A DNA stretch of 64,000 bases, from positions 59,874-123,873 of the forward strand of contig NZ_CADP01000001.1 in the NCBI RefSeq assembly GCF_000285295.1, given 5' to 3'. The stretch comes from Komagataeibacter europaeus LMG 18890. Lineage in GTDB: Bacteria > Pseudomonadota > Alphaproteobacteria > Acetobacterales > Acetobacteraceae. The translations under genes and the position numbers were made by a program. Below the pieces are notes generated by a model that saw only the letters and a program-made list of their open reading frames with translations, had not been told where the DNA came from and did no database searches. Position 1 is the stretch's first letter, and every line of letters starts with the position of its first letter. Below are positions 38,241-47,912 of this stretch, piece by piece.

Positions 38241-38309
38241 GGTGAGGCTTTTTTCAAAAAGCTTAAGGGAACGCCGCCTTTTTGAAAAAAGGCGGCACCC
38301 GGAAACTTT
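38241..38309. repeat. dispersed double-hairpin intergenic element, copy 2
   Basis: The best preserved copy. The first hairpin is GCTTTTTT/AAAAAGC; the second is CCGCCTTTTT...AAAAAAGGCGG with a short loop. It ends 2 bases before the stop codon of upp (minus strand, TAA at 38314-38312). It also faces the ilvA terminator, so the gap between these convergent genes is almost filled by two terminator-like structures. Confidence 0.88.
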
Positions 38310-38311
38310 CA

Positions 38312-38965
38312 TTACTTGGTCCCGAACAGCCGGTCGCCCGCATCGCCCAGGCCGGGACGGATATAGCCATGTTCATCCAGCCCCCGGTCAATGGCACAGG
38401 TGACAATGCGCACATCCGGATGGGCCTTGCGCAGGCAGGCGATCCCTTCGGGGGATGCCAGCAGGCAGACAAAGACCATGCGCGCGCACCCCGCCTGCTT
38501 CAGCCGGTCAACGGCGGCGACTGCACTGTGCCCCGTCGCCAGCATGGGATCGACCACCAGACAGATCCGGTTGCCGACGTCATCGGGCAGCTTCAGGTAG
38601 TATTCGACCGGTTCCAGCGTTTCGGGATCACGGTACAGCCCGACATGGCCAATCCGCGCCGAGGGCACAAGGTCCAGCAACCCGTCGAGAATCCCGTTCC
38701 CCGCGCGCAGGATGGAAATCAGGCACAGTTTCTTGCCCGCCAGCCGCCATGCCTGCATGCGTTCCATGGGGGTGTCGATTTCTACCGGTTCCAGCGGCAG
38801 ATCCCGCATGGCCTCGTAACCAAGCAGCAGGCTGAGTTCACGCGCCAGGCGGCGGAACTCGCCCGTTGACGTATGACGTTCACGCATGAGTGTCAGCTTG
38901 TGCTGCACCAGCGGGTGGCTGACGACAACGACGCCTTCATCATGCGTGGCGGCAGGCTGGGTCAT
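38312..38965 (-). CDS. upp: uracil phosphoribosyltransferase
   Basis: Salvages uracil to UMP with PRPP. 217 residues from ATG 38965, which has AAGGA six bases upstream; ATG 38971 has the same AAGGA too close. The PRPP loop is [18 protein letters not shown] near residue 127; the usual Gly after ATG is His here (ATGHS), a tolerated variant. [14 protein letters not shown] at the N-terminus and the uracil-binding C-terminus ([20 protein letters not shown]) are standard. Confidence 0.96.
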   Translation of the reverse strand: MTQPAATHDEGVVVVSHPLVQHKLTLMRERHTSTGEFRRLARELSLLLGYEAMRDLPLEPVEIDTPMERMQAWRLAGKKLCLISILRAGNGILDGLLDLVPSARIGHVGLYRDPETLEPVEYYLKLPDDVGNRICLVVDPMLATGHSAVAAVDRLKQAGCARMVFVCLLASPEGIACLRKAHPDVRIVTCAIDRGLDEHGYIRPGLGDAGDRLFGTK

Positions 38966-38994
38966 ATCCATTCCTTCAATCGGGTTCGTTCTGA

Positions 38995-39396
38995 TCAGGT
39001 AGCGCCATCACGCGGGACGAAAGTCAATGCCAGTCCGTTCATGCAGTAGCGCAGGCCCGTCGGTGGCGGCCCGTCAGGAAAGACGTGGCCGAGGTGGCCA
39101 TTGCAGTGGGCACAGTGCACTTCCGTGCGGGTCATGCCATGGCTGGTGTCGGTCGTGGTGCCGAGCGCACCCGGAATCGCATCGAAAAATGACGGCCATC
39201 CGCTGCCGCTTTCATATTTCGTGCCGGAACGGAACAGTGGCGTCCCGCAGCCCGCGCAACGATATTCCCCGGCACGCTTTTCATTGTTCAGCGGGCTGGA
39301 ACCGGGGCGTTCCGTCCCATGTTCGCGCAGGATGCGCAGCTGTTCGGGGGTCAGGCAGCCACACTGCGCCCCACTGGTATTCGCGGTATCGGTCAT
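38995..39396 (-). CDS. msrB: peptide-methionine (R)-S-oxide reductase
   Basis: Repairs oxidised methionine (R-sulfoxide) with thioredoxin. 133 residues from ATG 39396. Two zinc CxxC pairs (CAGC near 47 and CAHC near 96) and the nucleophile in [11 protein letters not shown] near residue 119 are present. The segment [12 protein letters not shown]-like N-terminus and [13 protein letters not shown] mark the family. The gene is 30 bases upstream of upp and could be read with it. Confidence 0.95.
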   Translation of the reverse strand: MTDTANTSGAQCGCLTPEQLRILREHGTERPGSSPLNNEKRAGEYRCAGCGTPLFRSGTKYESGSGWPSFFDAIPGALGTTTDTSHGMTRTEVHCAHCNGHLGHVFPDGPPPTGLRYCMNGLALTFVPRDGAT

Positions 39397-39486
39397 GACG
39401 ATTTCCTTCCTCCTGCACACGGGCATTTCGCACCCGCTTCTTTTAGGGCATCATGCCACCCAAAATAAAACAGGGAGACAATACCC

Positions 39487-41040
39487 ATGAACGACCAGGC
39501 TCGCGTAAACAAGACACCCCGTCCCGTCATGCTGGCCATCCTTGATGGCTTTGGCTGGCGCGAGGACCCGGCGGACAATGCCGTGCGGTCCGCCCGTACC
39601 CCGGCATTCGACCGGCTGTGGCAGGCGGGACCGCATGCCTTCCTCAAGACGTGTGGGGAGGATGTGGGTCTGCCGCAAGGGCAGATGGGCAATTCGGAGG
39701 TCGGTCACCTGAATATCGGCGCAGGCCGGGTGGTGATGCAGGAACTGCCGCGTATCTCCACCGGGCTGTCCGACGGGTCGGTGGCGCGCAGCGCGGTCAT
39801 GCGCGATTTCATTGCCGCGCTGAAAAAAAGCGGTGGTACCTGCCATCTCATGGGTCTTGTCTCCCCCGGTGGGGTCCATGCCCATCAGGACCATGCCGTG
39901 GCCCTTGCGCGGATCGTGCGCGAGGCGGGCGTGCCCGTGACCTTCCATATCTTTACCGACGGGCGTGACACGGCCCCCCAGTCCGGCCATGGCTATGTCA
40001 GCCAGCTTCTGTCCGCCCTGCCCGACGGCGTGCGTGTCGGCACCGTATCCGGGCGGTACTACGCCATGGACCGTGACCGCCGCTGGGACCGGGTGGAAAA
40101 GGCCTATAACGCCATTGTCGCGGGCGATGGCCCCCATGCGGGCGATACGCTGGAAGTACTGGACCGCGCGTATGAAGCGGGCACCACGGATGAATTCGTG
40201 CCCCCCACCGTGATCGGGGAATATGGCGGCATGCGCGACGGTGATGGCGTGCTGAGTTTCAATTTCCGCGCCGACCGCATCCGCCAGCTGCTCGATGCCC
40301 TGCTGGAACCGAATTTTGATGGCTTCAGACGGGCACGGCTGGTCAACCTTGCCGCCGTGACCGGCATGACGCGCTACAGCGACCGGCTGGCGGGACTGAT
40401 TACCGTGCTGTTCCCGCCGCAGGAACTGCATGACCTGCTGGGCGATGTGGTGTCGGCGGCGGGGCGTAAGCAGATCCGCATGGCCGAGACCGAGAAATAT
40501 CCCCACGTCACCTATTTCCTCAATGGCGGACGCGAGGGCGAACTGCCGGGCGAGGACCGGGTGATGGTGCCCTCGCCCAAGGTCGCGACCTATGACCTGC
40601 AGCCCGAAATGTCCGCCCCGGAACTGACGGACCGCGCGGTGGAAGCCATCAACAGCGGCAAATACGACCTGATCGTGCTGAACTTCGCCAATGCCGACAT
40701 GGTGGGCCACACGGGCGTGCTGTCGGCCGCGATCCGGGCGGTCGAGGCCGTGGACCAGGGGCTGGGCCGCATTGCGGATGCGATCCACCATGCCGGTGGC
40801 GCGCTGCTGGTCACGGCGGACCATGGCAATGCCGAAACCATGTTCGACCCCGAAACCAATGGCCCGCACACGGCGCATACGCTCAATGTGGTCCCGGTCG
40901 TGCTGGCCGGGGTGAAGGACGCGAAACTGCATGACGGGCGTCTGGCCGATCTGGCCCCCACGCTGCTGCAGCTTATGGGCCTGCCCCAGCCTGCAGCCAT
41001 GACCGGCCATTCCCTGCTGGATGGGGCGACGCCATCCTGA
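39487..41040 (+). CDS. gpmI: 2,3-bisphosphoglycerate-independent phosphoglycerate mutase
   Basis: Interconverts 3- and 2-phosphoglycerate in glycolysis, needing two Mn2+. 517 residues. The metal-binding LAILDGFGW at the start and the catalytic serine in GQMGNSEVGHLNIGAGRVV near residue 62 are conserved, as is VTADHGNAETM near 440. It opens the gpmI-envC-ctpA-rppH run typical of alphaproteobacteria. It is divergent from msrB. Confidence 0.97.
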   Translation: MNDQARVNKTPRPVMLAILDGFGWREDPADNAVRSARTPAFDRLWQAGPHAFLKTCGEDVGLPQGQMGNSEVGHLNIGAGRVVMQELPRISTGLSDGSVARSAVMRDFIAALKKSGGTCHLMGLVSPGGVHAHQDHAVALARIVREAGVPVTFHIFTDGRDTAPQSGHGYVSQLLSALPDGVRVGTVSGRYYAMDRDRRWDRVEKAYNAIVAGDGPHAGDTLEVLDRAYEAGTTDEFVPPTVIGEYGGMRDGDGVLSFNFRADRIRQLLDALLEPNFDGFRRARLVNLAAVTGMTRYSDRLAGLITVLFPPQELHDLLGDVVSAAGRKQIRMAETEKYPHVTYFLNGGREGELPGEDRVMVPSPKVATYDLQPEMSAPELTDRAVEAINSGKYDLIVLNFANADMVGHTGVLSAAIRAVEAVDQGLGRIADAIHHAGGALLVTADHGNAETMFDPETNGPHTAHTLNVVPVVLAGVKDAKLHDGRLADLAPTLLQLMGLPQPAAMTGHSLLDGATPS

Positions 41041-41078
41041 CATCCGGCCTGACCCTGACTGCCCGCTGGCGTGGCTGC

Positions 41079-42398
41079 ATGGCCAGCGGGATCATCCTTG
41101 CCTGCTGCATGGCACCGTCGGCATGGGGCGCGCCCGTCGCCCACCATGCCGCGACCGGGACCGGTACCCATACCGCTACCCATGCGCCCACCGCGCGCGA
41201 ACAGCGCATCCGCCAGCAGCTTGAAGCCGCGCGGAACGCGCGTGAAAACCTTGTCGCGCGCCAGCAGCAGCAGGCGCATGACCTGGAAGAACGCCGCAAG
41301 GTGGAACTCGAAGCCCGCGAACAGGCCCGTCAGGATGCGCAGAAGGCCGCCAGCCTGTCCGCCGCCACGGTCGACGCCACAGCCCGCCTGCAGCGTACCG
41401 AACAGCAGGCCGCCGACCTGGACAGCCGCATTACCGGCCTGCACACCGAACAGACGGCCCTGCGCCAGCAGCTTGCCCGTGAGGTCGCGCGCCTGTCGCC
41501 GCTGCTGCCACTGGCCGAACGTCTGTCGCTTTACCCGGCGGATACGCTTCTGGCCGTGCCCCTGCCGGCCGACCGGGCGGTCACCGGCCTGCTGGTCGTG
41601 CATGGCATGATGGGCGATATCGCCAGCCAGACCCGTGCCATCCATGACCGCCGCACCCAACTGGCCCGGCTGGATGGTGAACTGGCCCAGCAGCAGCAGC
41701 AGATGCGCCAGGTGGTCAGTGAACGCGAAAGCCAGCGCGATACGGTCAATCGCGCCGCCCACGCGGCGCTGGAGGCGCAGCAGCGGTCCAACGCCGCCGC
41801 CGCATCCGCCACGCAGGCCGTAGAAGAGGCCGCCCGTCGCGCATCCAGCGTGCAGGACGCCATTGCCCGGATCGAGGCGACGGAAGAACAGGCGGAAAAG
41901 AACCTGGAAGAAGCCGCCCGCGCCGCCGAACGCGCCCATAACATGCAGGCCGCCGCCGCCGCCCGCAGGCAGGCGCATGAAATGGCCACGGGGGCAGGCC
42001 CCGGCATTACGCCCGCCACCAGCGCCAGCGCCAGCGCGGGCGCGCCCGTGGCGGGCACGGTGCTGACCGCATGGGGCCACCCGACCGAAAGCGGCCCGGC
42101 CACGGGCATCACCTATGCCCCGCCGTCACGCGCGACCGTACGCGCGCCATGCACGGGACGCATTGATTTCGCGGGTGCGTTCCGCACCTATGGGCAGATG
42201 ATGATCGTTGACTGTGGCAAGCATTACCGTTTCGTGCTGGCGGGACTGGGTGAAATTGCGGTGGCGGCGGGGCAGCAGGTCAGCCATGGCGCGGCAGTGG
42301 GACAGATGCCACAATGGAACGGCGGTGGCAGCAGGCCCACCCTGTTCGTGCAGCTGCGCCATGGGGGCGGCACCGTCAATCCGGCCCCCTATCTGTAA
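41079..42398 (+). CDS. EnvC-like murein hydrolase activator (degenerate M23 domain)
   Basis: A 439-residue exported protein. A short signal-like start (about residues 1-20, SGIILACCMAPSAWGA) precedes a long coiled coil (residues 45-305, Gln/Ala/Glu/Arg-rich). The last about 110 residues form an M23/LytM-type fold (YAPPSRATVRAPCTGRIDFA; GQMMIVDCGKHYRFVLAGLG). The zinc ligands of active enzymes (H-x3-D and HxH) are absent; the final strand reads LFVQLRHGGGTVNP. This matches EnvC, which activates amidases at the septum and does not cut peptidoglycan itself. It lies between gpmI and ctpA. Confidence 0.85.
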   Translation: MASGIILACCMAPSAWGAPVAHHAATGTGTHTATHAPTAREQRIRQQLEAARNARENLVARQQQQAHDLEERRKVELEAREQARQDAQKAASLSAATVDATARLQRTEQQAADLDSRITGLHTEQTALRQQLAREVARLSPLLPLAERLSLYPADTLLAVPLPADRAVTGLLVVHGMMGDIASQTRAIHDRRTQLARLDGELAQQQQQMRQVVSERESQRDTVNRAAHAALEAQQRSNAAAASATQAVEEAARRASSVQDAIARIEATEEQAEKNLEEAARAAERAHNMQAAAAARRQAHEMATGAGPGITPATSASASAGAPVAGTVLTAWGHPTESGPATGITYAPPSRATVRAPCTGRIDFAGAFRTYGQMMIVDCGKHYRFVLAGLGEIAVAAGQQVSHGAAVGQMPQWNGGGSRPTLFVQLRHGGGTVNPAPYL

Positions 42399-42546
42399 TA
42401 TGGGCACGAGACGGTTTTATCCGCATGCAGGTTGGGTATATGCTGCGCCCCCGTGACGGATGGGCAAGACCACGTTACAACGCAACGCGAAGAGTACATG
42501 CAGGCCAGCCAGATCATGATGGCAGGCATCCAGGAGACAACGACGC

Positions 42547-44139
42547 ATGAAGTTCCGTAATGGCTTGCTGATCGGTTGCGCCTTTCTTGCAGGGATCGCG
42601 GCAGCACCGCAGATTGCACATTATTCAGCAGGCAGGTGGGGCGATATCGCCCCCATGGCCCATGCGGCGGACACTGTCTCCAAGGATGACAATTCCCCAC
42701 ACGAGATCGAACAGCTCATGTTCCTGTTCGGTTACGTGCTGGAAAAGGTGAAGGCCAATTATGTCGAGCCCGTCTCGACACGCGACCTGATCACCAATTC
42801 GCTGAACGGGATGCTCAGCGGTCTCGACCCGCACAGCTCCTACATGACGGAAAAGCAGTTCTCCGACCTGCAGGTCCAGACCAAGGGATCGTTCGGCGGC
42901 CTGGGGCTGGAAGTCCAGGGGGAAGACGGGCACGTGCGCGTCGTCTCCCCCATTGACGACACGCCTGCGGCCCGCGCGGGCATCAAGCCCGGTGACTTCA
43001 TTGTCGCGATTGATGGCAAGAACATTGACGGGCAGCCGCTGGACCAGGTCGTGACCCAGATGCGCGGCAAGCCCGATACCCGCATCACACTGACGCTGAT
43101 CCGTGAAAAGGCGCCCAAGCCCATCATTGTCACCCTGACCCGCGCCATCATCCCGCTGCAGGTCATCAAGTCCGCGCTGTACGACAATGTCGGCTATATC
43201 CGAATCGCGCAGTTCAACGAGGAAACGCAGTCCGGCCTGCTGGCCGCGTACAAGAAGCTGCAGGCCCAGACCCATAACAAGATGGCGGGCCTGATCATCG
43301 ACCTGCGTTCCGATCCGGGCGGGCTGCTGACACAGGCGATTGACGTGGGGTCCGACTTCATCCGCAGCGGTGAAATCGTCTCCACCCGCGCCCGCCACCC
43401 GCAGGACAGCCAGCGCTGGGATGCCCACAATACCGACATCACCGGCGGCCTGCCGATTGTCGTGCTGATCAATGGCGGTTCGGCCTCGGCCAGTGAAATC
43501 GTGGCCGGTGCGCTGCAGGACCACCAGCGTGCCGTGCTGCTGGGTGAAAAGACTTTTGGCAAGGGATCGGTCCAGACCATCTTGCCCATCCCGGGCGAAG
43601 GCGCGATCCGCCTGACCACGGCGCGGTACTACACGCCGTCGGGCCGTTCCATCCAGGGGCTGGGCATCATGCCCGACATCCCCGTGCGTGAAGCCCATGA
43701 CGATGCGGGCTACAGCATCCATGAAGCGGATCTGGCGCATATCATCAAGAACCGGGGCGGAAACACCGCGCAGGCCCCGTCGCGCACCGACCTGCCCGCA
43801 ATCGCCAAATCCATCCCGGCACAGCCGCCTGCAAACTGGCCCACATTCGACCCGACCAAGCCCACGACCGACTTCCAGCTACAGGAAGGGCTGAGGGTCG
43901 TCCGTTCCATGGCGGGGCTGCCCGTTGCGGCTGAACCGCCAATCCATGATGACAGGGCGAAGGCAACCCCGGTGCCGTCCGCCTCCGTCCCGCCCAAGGC
44001 GGCAGCACCTGCCGCGCCAGCAGGCACGCCCGCGACGCCGACAACACCCGCCACCCCTGCCGCCCCGGCGGAAAAGGAAGGCCCCACGGCGCCATCCACC
44101 CCTCCGGCGACGGCGCCGGCCGTCCCTGCCCACCCCTGA
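42547..44139 (+). CDS. ctpA: C-terminal processing peptidase (S41 family)
   Basis: Periplasmic serine-lysine protease. 530 residues: signal/anchor helix (about 5-25), a PDZ domain (about 100-190, PGDFIVAIDGKNIDG) and the S41 domain. The catalytic dyad is S314 in GGSASASEIV and K339 in LGEKTFGKGSV. From about residue 450 a Pro/Ala/Thr-rich tail follows (TPATPTTPATPAAPAEK). The ribosome site AGGAG lies 8 bases ahead of the start. The gene follows the envC-like gene, which may share targets at the cell wall. Confidence 0.94.
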   Translation: MKFRNGLLIGCAFLAGIAAAPQIAHYSAGRWGDIAPMAHAADTVSKDDNSPHEIEQLMFLFGYVLEKVKANYVEPVSTRDLITNSLNGMLSGLDPHSSYMTEKQFSDLQVQTKGSFGGLGLEVQGEDGHVRVVSPIDDTPAARAGIKPGDFIVAIDGKNIDGQPLDQVVTQMRGKPDTRITLTLIREKAPKPIIVTLTRAIIPLQVIKSALYDNVGYIRIAQFNEETQSGLLAAYKKLQAQTHNKMAGLIIDLRSDPGGLLTQAIDVGSDFIRSGEIVSTRARHPQDSQRWDAHNTDITGGLPIVVLINGGSASASEIVAGALQDHQRAVLLGEKTFGKGSVQTILPIPGEGAIRLTTARYYTPSGRSIQGLGIMPDIPVREAHDDAGYSIHEADLAHIIKNRGGNTAQAPSRTDLPAIAKSIPAQPPANWPTFDPTKPTTDFQLQEGLRVVRSMAGLPVAAEPPIHDDRAKATPVPSASVPPKAAAPAAPAGTPATPTTPATPAAPAEKEGPTAPSTPPATAPAVPAHP

Positions 44140-44159
44140 TCCAGCCGGAAGCCGCCGCC

Positions 44160-44654
44160 ATGACCGACCTGCCCTATCGCCCCAATGTGGGGGCGCTGCT
44201 GTTCAACCGACAGGGCATGGTGCTTGTCGCGCGCCGCACCGACATGGAAGGCGCGGGCGGCCCACCGGACCAGGGTGTATGGCAGTGCCCGCAGGGGGGC
44301 ATTGACGAAGGGGAAGACCCGCAGACCGCCGTCCTGCGCGAACTGCATGAGGAAATCGGCACCAATGCTGCCGAAATCATCGGCACCTACCCGGAATGGC
44401 TCAGCTACGACCTGCCCGCGCACCTGATTGGCAAGGCGCTGGGGGGACGTTACCGGGGCCAGACACAGAAATGGTTTGCCCTGCGCTTTACGGGACAGGA
44501 TTCCGATATCAGGCTGGATACGCACCTGCCTGCCGAATTCGACATGTGGAAATGGGTCAGGCTGGAACAGCTGCCGCAGCTGAATGTCGGCATCAAGAAA
44601 GATATCTACACAAGGCTTGCGGCGTATTTCGCCCGCTACGCCGTGGCTGCCTGA
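44160..44654 (+). CDS. rppH: RNA pyrophosphohydrolase
   Basis: Converts 5'-triphosphate RNA ends to monophosphate, starting mRNA decay; relatives also act on dinucleoside polyphosphates. 164 residues. The Nudix box is GGIDEGEDPQTAVLRELHEE followed by IG, near residues 44-65. The first residues YRPNVGALLFNRQGMVLVARR are typical of RppH. The stop overlaps the convergent Nudix gene by 19 bases. Confidence 0.94.
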   Translation: MTDLPYRPNVGALLFNRQGMVLVARRTDMEGAGGPPDQGVWQCPQGGIDEGEDPQTAVLRELHEEIGTNAAEIIGTYPEWLSYDLPAHLIGKALGGRYRGQTQKWFALRFTGQDSDIRLDTHLPAEFDMWKWVRLEQLPQLNVGIKKDIYTRLAAYFARYAVAA

Positions 44655-45055
44655 GGCATAAGCCCCGCCTGCACCAGCGCGGTCATCGTCCTGCCCCGCA
44701 ACAGGGGTGCCAGATCCAGGCCTGCCATATCCCCTGCCCCGATCCAGCGCAGTTCCGCAATTTCGGCGCTCGCGTCCGGCGCGCCATGCAACTGCCCGGT
44801 CCAGATGCGCGCATGAACGCTAAAGCCGGGCTCATTGGCCGCAACATCGACAAAGTCACCGGGCAGTTCCGCGCCCAGCGTTATGCCACAACCCAGTTCC
44901 TCGTGGATTTCACGCATCAATGCCTGTTCGGGCCGTTCCCCCGCATCGGGCTTGCCGCCGGGCAGCATGAAGGCGGTCGTGCCGCGCTTGCGCACGACCA
45001 GCAGACGTTCGCGCACGATCACCGCCGCACAGACAACCCTGATGATACCCGGCAT
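44636..45055 (-). CDS. Nudix hydrolase, MutT-like
   Basis: A 139-residue Nudix protein with box GGKPDAGERPEQALMREIHE followed by ELG. The protein is small and has the layout of MutT/NUDT1 enzymes that clean up oxidised or dITP-type nucleotides, but the substrate cannot be told. It is tail-to-tail with rppH, a second Nudix gene, and overlaps it by 19 bases. Confidence 0.9.
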   Translation of the reverse strand: MPGIIRVVCAAVIVRERLLVVRKRGTTAFMLPGGKPDAGERPEQALMREIHEELGCGITLGAELPGDFVDVAANEPGFSVHARIWTGQLHGAPDASAEIAELRWIGAGDMAGLDLAPLLRGRTMTALVQAGLMPQAATA

Positions 45056-45105
45056 ATGTCCTGTCTCCTGCTGTCCCGGCAGCCTGTTTCAATACAAAAG
45101 TTCCT

Positions 45106-45175
45106 GGTGAGGCTTTTTTCAAAAAGCCTCAGGGAATGCCGCCTCCCTGAAAAAAGGCGACACCCGAAAACCTTT
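45106..45175. repeat. dispersed double-hairpin intergenic element, copy 3
   Basis: Between emrB and the Nudix gene, ending 1-2 bases before the emrB stop (TAG at 45179-45177). The first hairpin is GGCTTTTTT/AAAAAGCC. The second is degraded: GCCGCCTCCCTGAAAAAAGGCG. Unlike the others this gap is between genes on the same strand, and the element follows the minus-strand stop as in all copies. Confidence 0.82.
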
Positions 45176-45176
45176 G

Positions 45177-46751
45177 CTATTTGTCCCCACCCTTGAGCGG
45201 CGACATGAGAAAACAGAAGGGTACGACAAGCATGCACCCGATGCCAAGGATCATGAAGACCTCATTATAGGCAAGGATGGCCACCTGCCGCTGGAATTCC
45301 TTGTACAACCGTCCCATGGCCACGTTATTCACCACCCCCTGCGCATAACCGCGCGCGACCGCGACCGCACGGCTGTGGGCCAGGTATTCGTTGAATGGCT
45401 GGTGATACGGCGTCATCCAATGGACCATCTGGTTCTGGTGCGCCTGCCGCAGTTCGGTCACCAGTGCCGTGGCCCCCGAAATACTGAGTGACCCCAGCAC
45501 GTTACGCGCCATGCTGAACAGGGCGGACCCGTCGGCGTTCAGTTCGCGTGGCAGGGTGGCGTAGGTAATGGTGGCAATCGGCACGAACAGGAAGGCCATG
45601 GTGCCGGTCTGGCTCATGCGGAACAGGACCAGATGCCGGAAATCCAGATCGGGCACCAGTTGCGCCGACCACAGCATGGACACCCCCATCAGGAAAAAGC
45701 CGAATGCGATGATGTAGCGCAGCTGGATGTATTTCATCCCGATGCCCACCAGCGGGATCAGCACGATCACCACCATGCCGCCAGGCGACAGGATCAGGCC
45801 GGACATGGTGGCGGTATAGCCCATGATCTGCTGTGAAAACTGCGGCACGATAATAGCCGAGGAATAGAGCAGCGCCCCCACCGCACCCATAAGCCCCGTG
45901 CCCACCGCAAAATTGCGGTCCTTGAACACCCGCAGGTCCACAGCTGGGTTCTTCGCCCGCAACAGCCAGACAACCGCCCCCCCGATGCCAAGGAAGGCAA
46001 GGATGGCCATGACGACGATCATGCGCGAACCGAACCAGTCCTCGTCCTCGCCCCGGTCAACCGCCACTTCCAGACAGCCGAAGCCAATGGTGATCAGCCC
46101 GATACCCACGAAATCCAGCGGCGCCTTCTGCTTGCGCGCCCATGGCGGGTCCTCGACCATGATCGACACCGCGATCGTGGCCAGAATGCCCACCGGCACG
46201 TTGATGAAGAATACCCACCGCCATGAATAGTTATCGGTAATCCACCCGCCCAGTGACGGGCCAAGCACCGGGGCGACCACGGTGGCGATGGCGGTCAGGC
46301 CGAACGCCGCGGCCCGTTTGTCGGGCGGGAAGGTATCAAGGATGATCGACTGCTGGTTGGGCTGCAGGCCGCCACCAAAGAAACCCTGCATCAGCCGGAA
46401 CATGATCAGTTCGGGCAGGCTGGTGGAAATGCCGCACAGGAAGGACGACAGCGAAAACATGGAAATGCAGATCAGGAAGTAATGCCTGCGCCCGAACAGC
46501 TTGCCCAGCCAGCCCGAGATCGTCAGCACGATGCCGTTGGCCACAAGGTAGGATGTCAACGTCCATGTCGCGTCATCATACGTGGATGACAGGTTGCCCG
46601 CGATATGCGGCAGCGCCACGTTGACGATGGTGGTATCGAGAATTTCCATGAAGGCGGCCACCGTCACGACCACGGCGATCAGCCATGGATTGTGTTTCGG
46701 TTTCCAGTTCGTGCCATCCGCCGCCCCGGTGGACGCTGCCTGCGCGCTCAT
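45177..46751 (-). CDS. emrB: DHA2-family multidrug efflux MFS transporter EmrB-like
   Basis: A 524-residue inner-membrane proton antiporter with 14 predicted helices. Motif A-like segments (LVANGIVLTISGWLGKLFGRR near residue 72) and the antiporter motif C (APVLGPSLGGWITDNYSWRW near 157) are present. It pairs with EmrA and an outer-membrane channel to export toxins from the cytoplasm. The emrA stop overlaps its ATG by four bases. The tail (after about 495) is cytoplasmic and ends SPLKGGDK. Confidence 0.94.
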   Translation of the reverse strand: MSAQAASTGAADGTNWKPKHNPWLIAVVVTVAAFMEILDTTIVNVALPHIAGNLSSTYDDATWTLTSYLVANGIVLTISGWLGKLFGRRHYFLICISMFSLSSFLCGISTSLPELIMFRLMQGFFGGGLQPNQQSIILDTFPPDKRAAAFGLTAIATVVAPVLGPSLGGWITDNYSWRWVFFINVPVGILATIAVSIMVEDPPWARKQKAPLDFVGIGLITIGFGCLEVAVDRGEDEDWFGSRMIVVMAILAFLGIGGAVVWLLRAKNPAVDLRVFKDRNFAVGTGLMGAVGALLYSSAIIVPQFSQQIMGYTATMSGLILSPGGMVVIVLIPLVGIGMKYIQLRYIIAFGFFLMGVSMLWSAQLVPDLDFRHLVLFRMSQTGTMAFLFVPIATITYATLPRELNADGSALFSMARNVLGSLSISGATALVTELRQAHQNQMVHWMTPYHQPFNEYLAHSRAVAVARGYAQGVVNNVAMGRLYKEFQRQVAILAYNEVFMILGIGCMLVVPFCFLMSPLKGGDK

Positions 46752-47860
46752 TCCGTGTGGACCGTCGGTTCAACCGACAGGCCGATCGACAGCGGCAGGT
46801 CCTGTCGCAGCCCTTCGTCAATCAGGATCTTGACCGGTACGCGCTGCACGATCTTCACATAGTTGCCCGTGGCGTTTTCCGGCGGGAAGGCGCTGAAGGT
46901 CGCACCCGTGCCCAGCTGCAGCGAATCAACATGCCCCTTCAGCTTCAGGAACGGATAGGCATCAATCGCGATGTCCACCTTCTGGCCCGGACGCATGTGG
47001 GTCAGCTGCGTTTCCTTGTAGTTGGCCACCACCCATATTTCAGGTTCGACAATGGACACCACGGTCTGGCCAGCCGTGACATAGGTGCCACGTTCGATGT
47101 TGCGCTGGGAAATCCAGCCATCATGCGGGGCGCGGATCTGGGTCCATTCCACGTTCAGTTCCATCTCGCGCAGCCTGGCTTCCGCCTGCGCAAGCTGGGC
47201 CTGCTGTTCGGTCACGCGGGCCTCGGTGCTGGAAATATTGGGAATGACCGGCAGGGCGGTTTCAAGGTTGCCCTGTGCCTCAAGCACCTGCGCCTTGGCG
47301 GCATTCAGCGCCGCGGTGGCATAGTCGATATTCTGCTGCGATGTCGCCTCGCGCGTTACGCCATGCTGGCGGCGGTAATCGGTTTCCGCCTTGAATTCCT
47401 GCGCCTGCGCCTGTGCAAGCTGGCCCTGCGCCACCATCAGGTGACCGGGGAAGTTCTTTTTCGCGACTTCGGACAGCAGGCTGTAATTGCGCACCTGCGC
47501 ACGCGCGATATCCACGGCCGCCGCCGCCTGGTCACGCTGGGCGCGCCAGTTGCGATCATCAATGCGGGCAATGACATCACCCTGATGGACAAACTGGTTG
47601 TCGTTCACCAGCAGTTCGGTCACGTAGCCGGACACATGCGGGGCGACCGCCACCGCGCGACCGGCGGTAAAGGCGTCATCCGTTTCGACTTCATTGCGGT
47701 GCAGGAACCAGTAAAGCCCACCCAGGACAAGCAGCGCCACCAGGCCACCGATCAGGATCACCTTGCGCCGGGGGGATGCTTCCTTGGCCTTTTCCTGCTC
47801 GTGCCCAGTGTCCTGTGCGGTCTGTCCGTCTTCAGCTGCCTTGCCTTCGTCCGCGGCCAT
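46748..47860 (-). CDS. emrA: EmrA-like HlyD-family membrane fusion protein
   Basis: Periplasmic adaptor of the EmrAB-TolC type efflux pump. 370 residues: cytoplasmic N-terminus (1-35, charged), one membrane helix (about 36-55), a coiled-coil hairpin (about 115-225) and lipoyl halves. HVSGYVTELLVNDNQFVHQGDVIARID near 88-114 is the hallmark of the family. GAGGGA lies just ahead of the ATG. A palindrome at 47913-47935 in the upstream gap is a likely operator. Confidence 0.93.
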   Translation of the reverse strand: MAADEGKAAEDGQTAQDTGHEQEKAKEASPRRKVILIGGLVALLVLGGLYWFLHRNEVETDDAFTAGRAVAVAPHVSGYVTELLVNDNQFVHQGDVIARIDDRNWRAQRDQAAAAVDIARAQVRNYSLLSEVAKKNFPGHLMVAQGQLAQAQAQEFKAETDYRRQHGVTREATSQQNIDYATAALNAAKAQVLEAQGNLETALPVIPNISSTEARVTEQQAQLAQAEARLREMELNVEWTQIRAPHDGWISQRNIERGTYVTAGQTVVSIVEPEIWVVANYKETQLTHMRPGQKVDIAIDAYPFLKLKGHVDSLQLGTGATFSAFPPENATGNYVKIVQRVPVKILIDEGLRQDLPLSIGLSVEPTVHTE

Positions 47861-47912
47861 CTGCTTCCCTCATCATCACTTTTATTGCAGCCCCTGATCC
47901 TGTCATCCACGC

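Noticed and set aside
39451-41043. 530-residue minus-strand open frame
   Set aside because: Antisense to gpmI, which has the full catalytic set.
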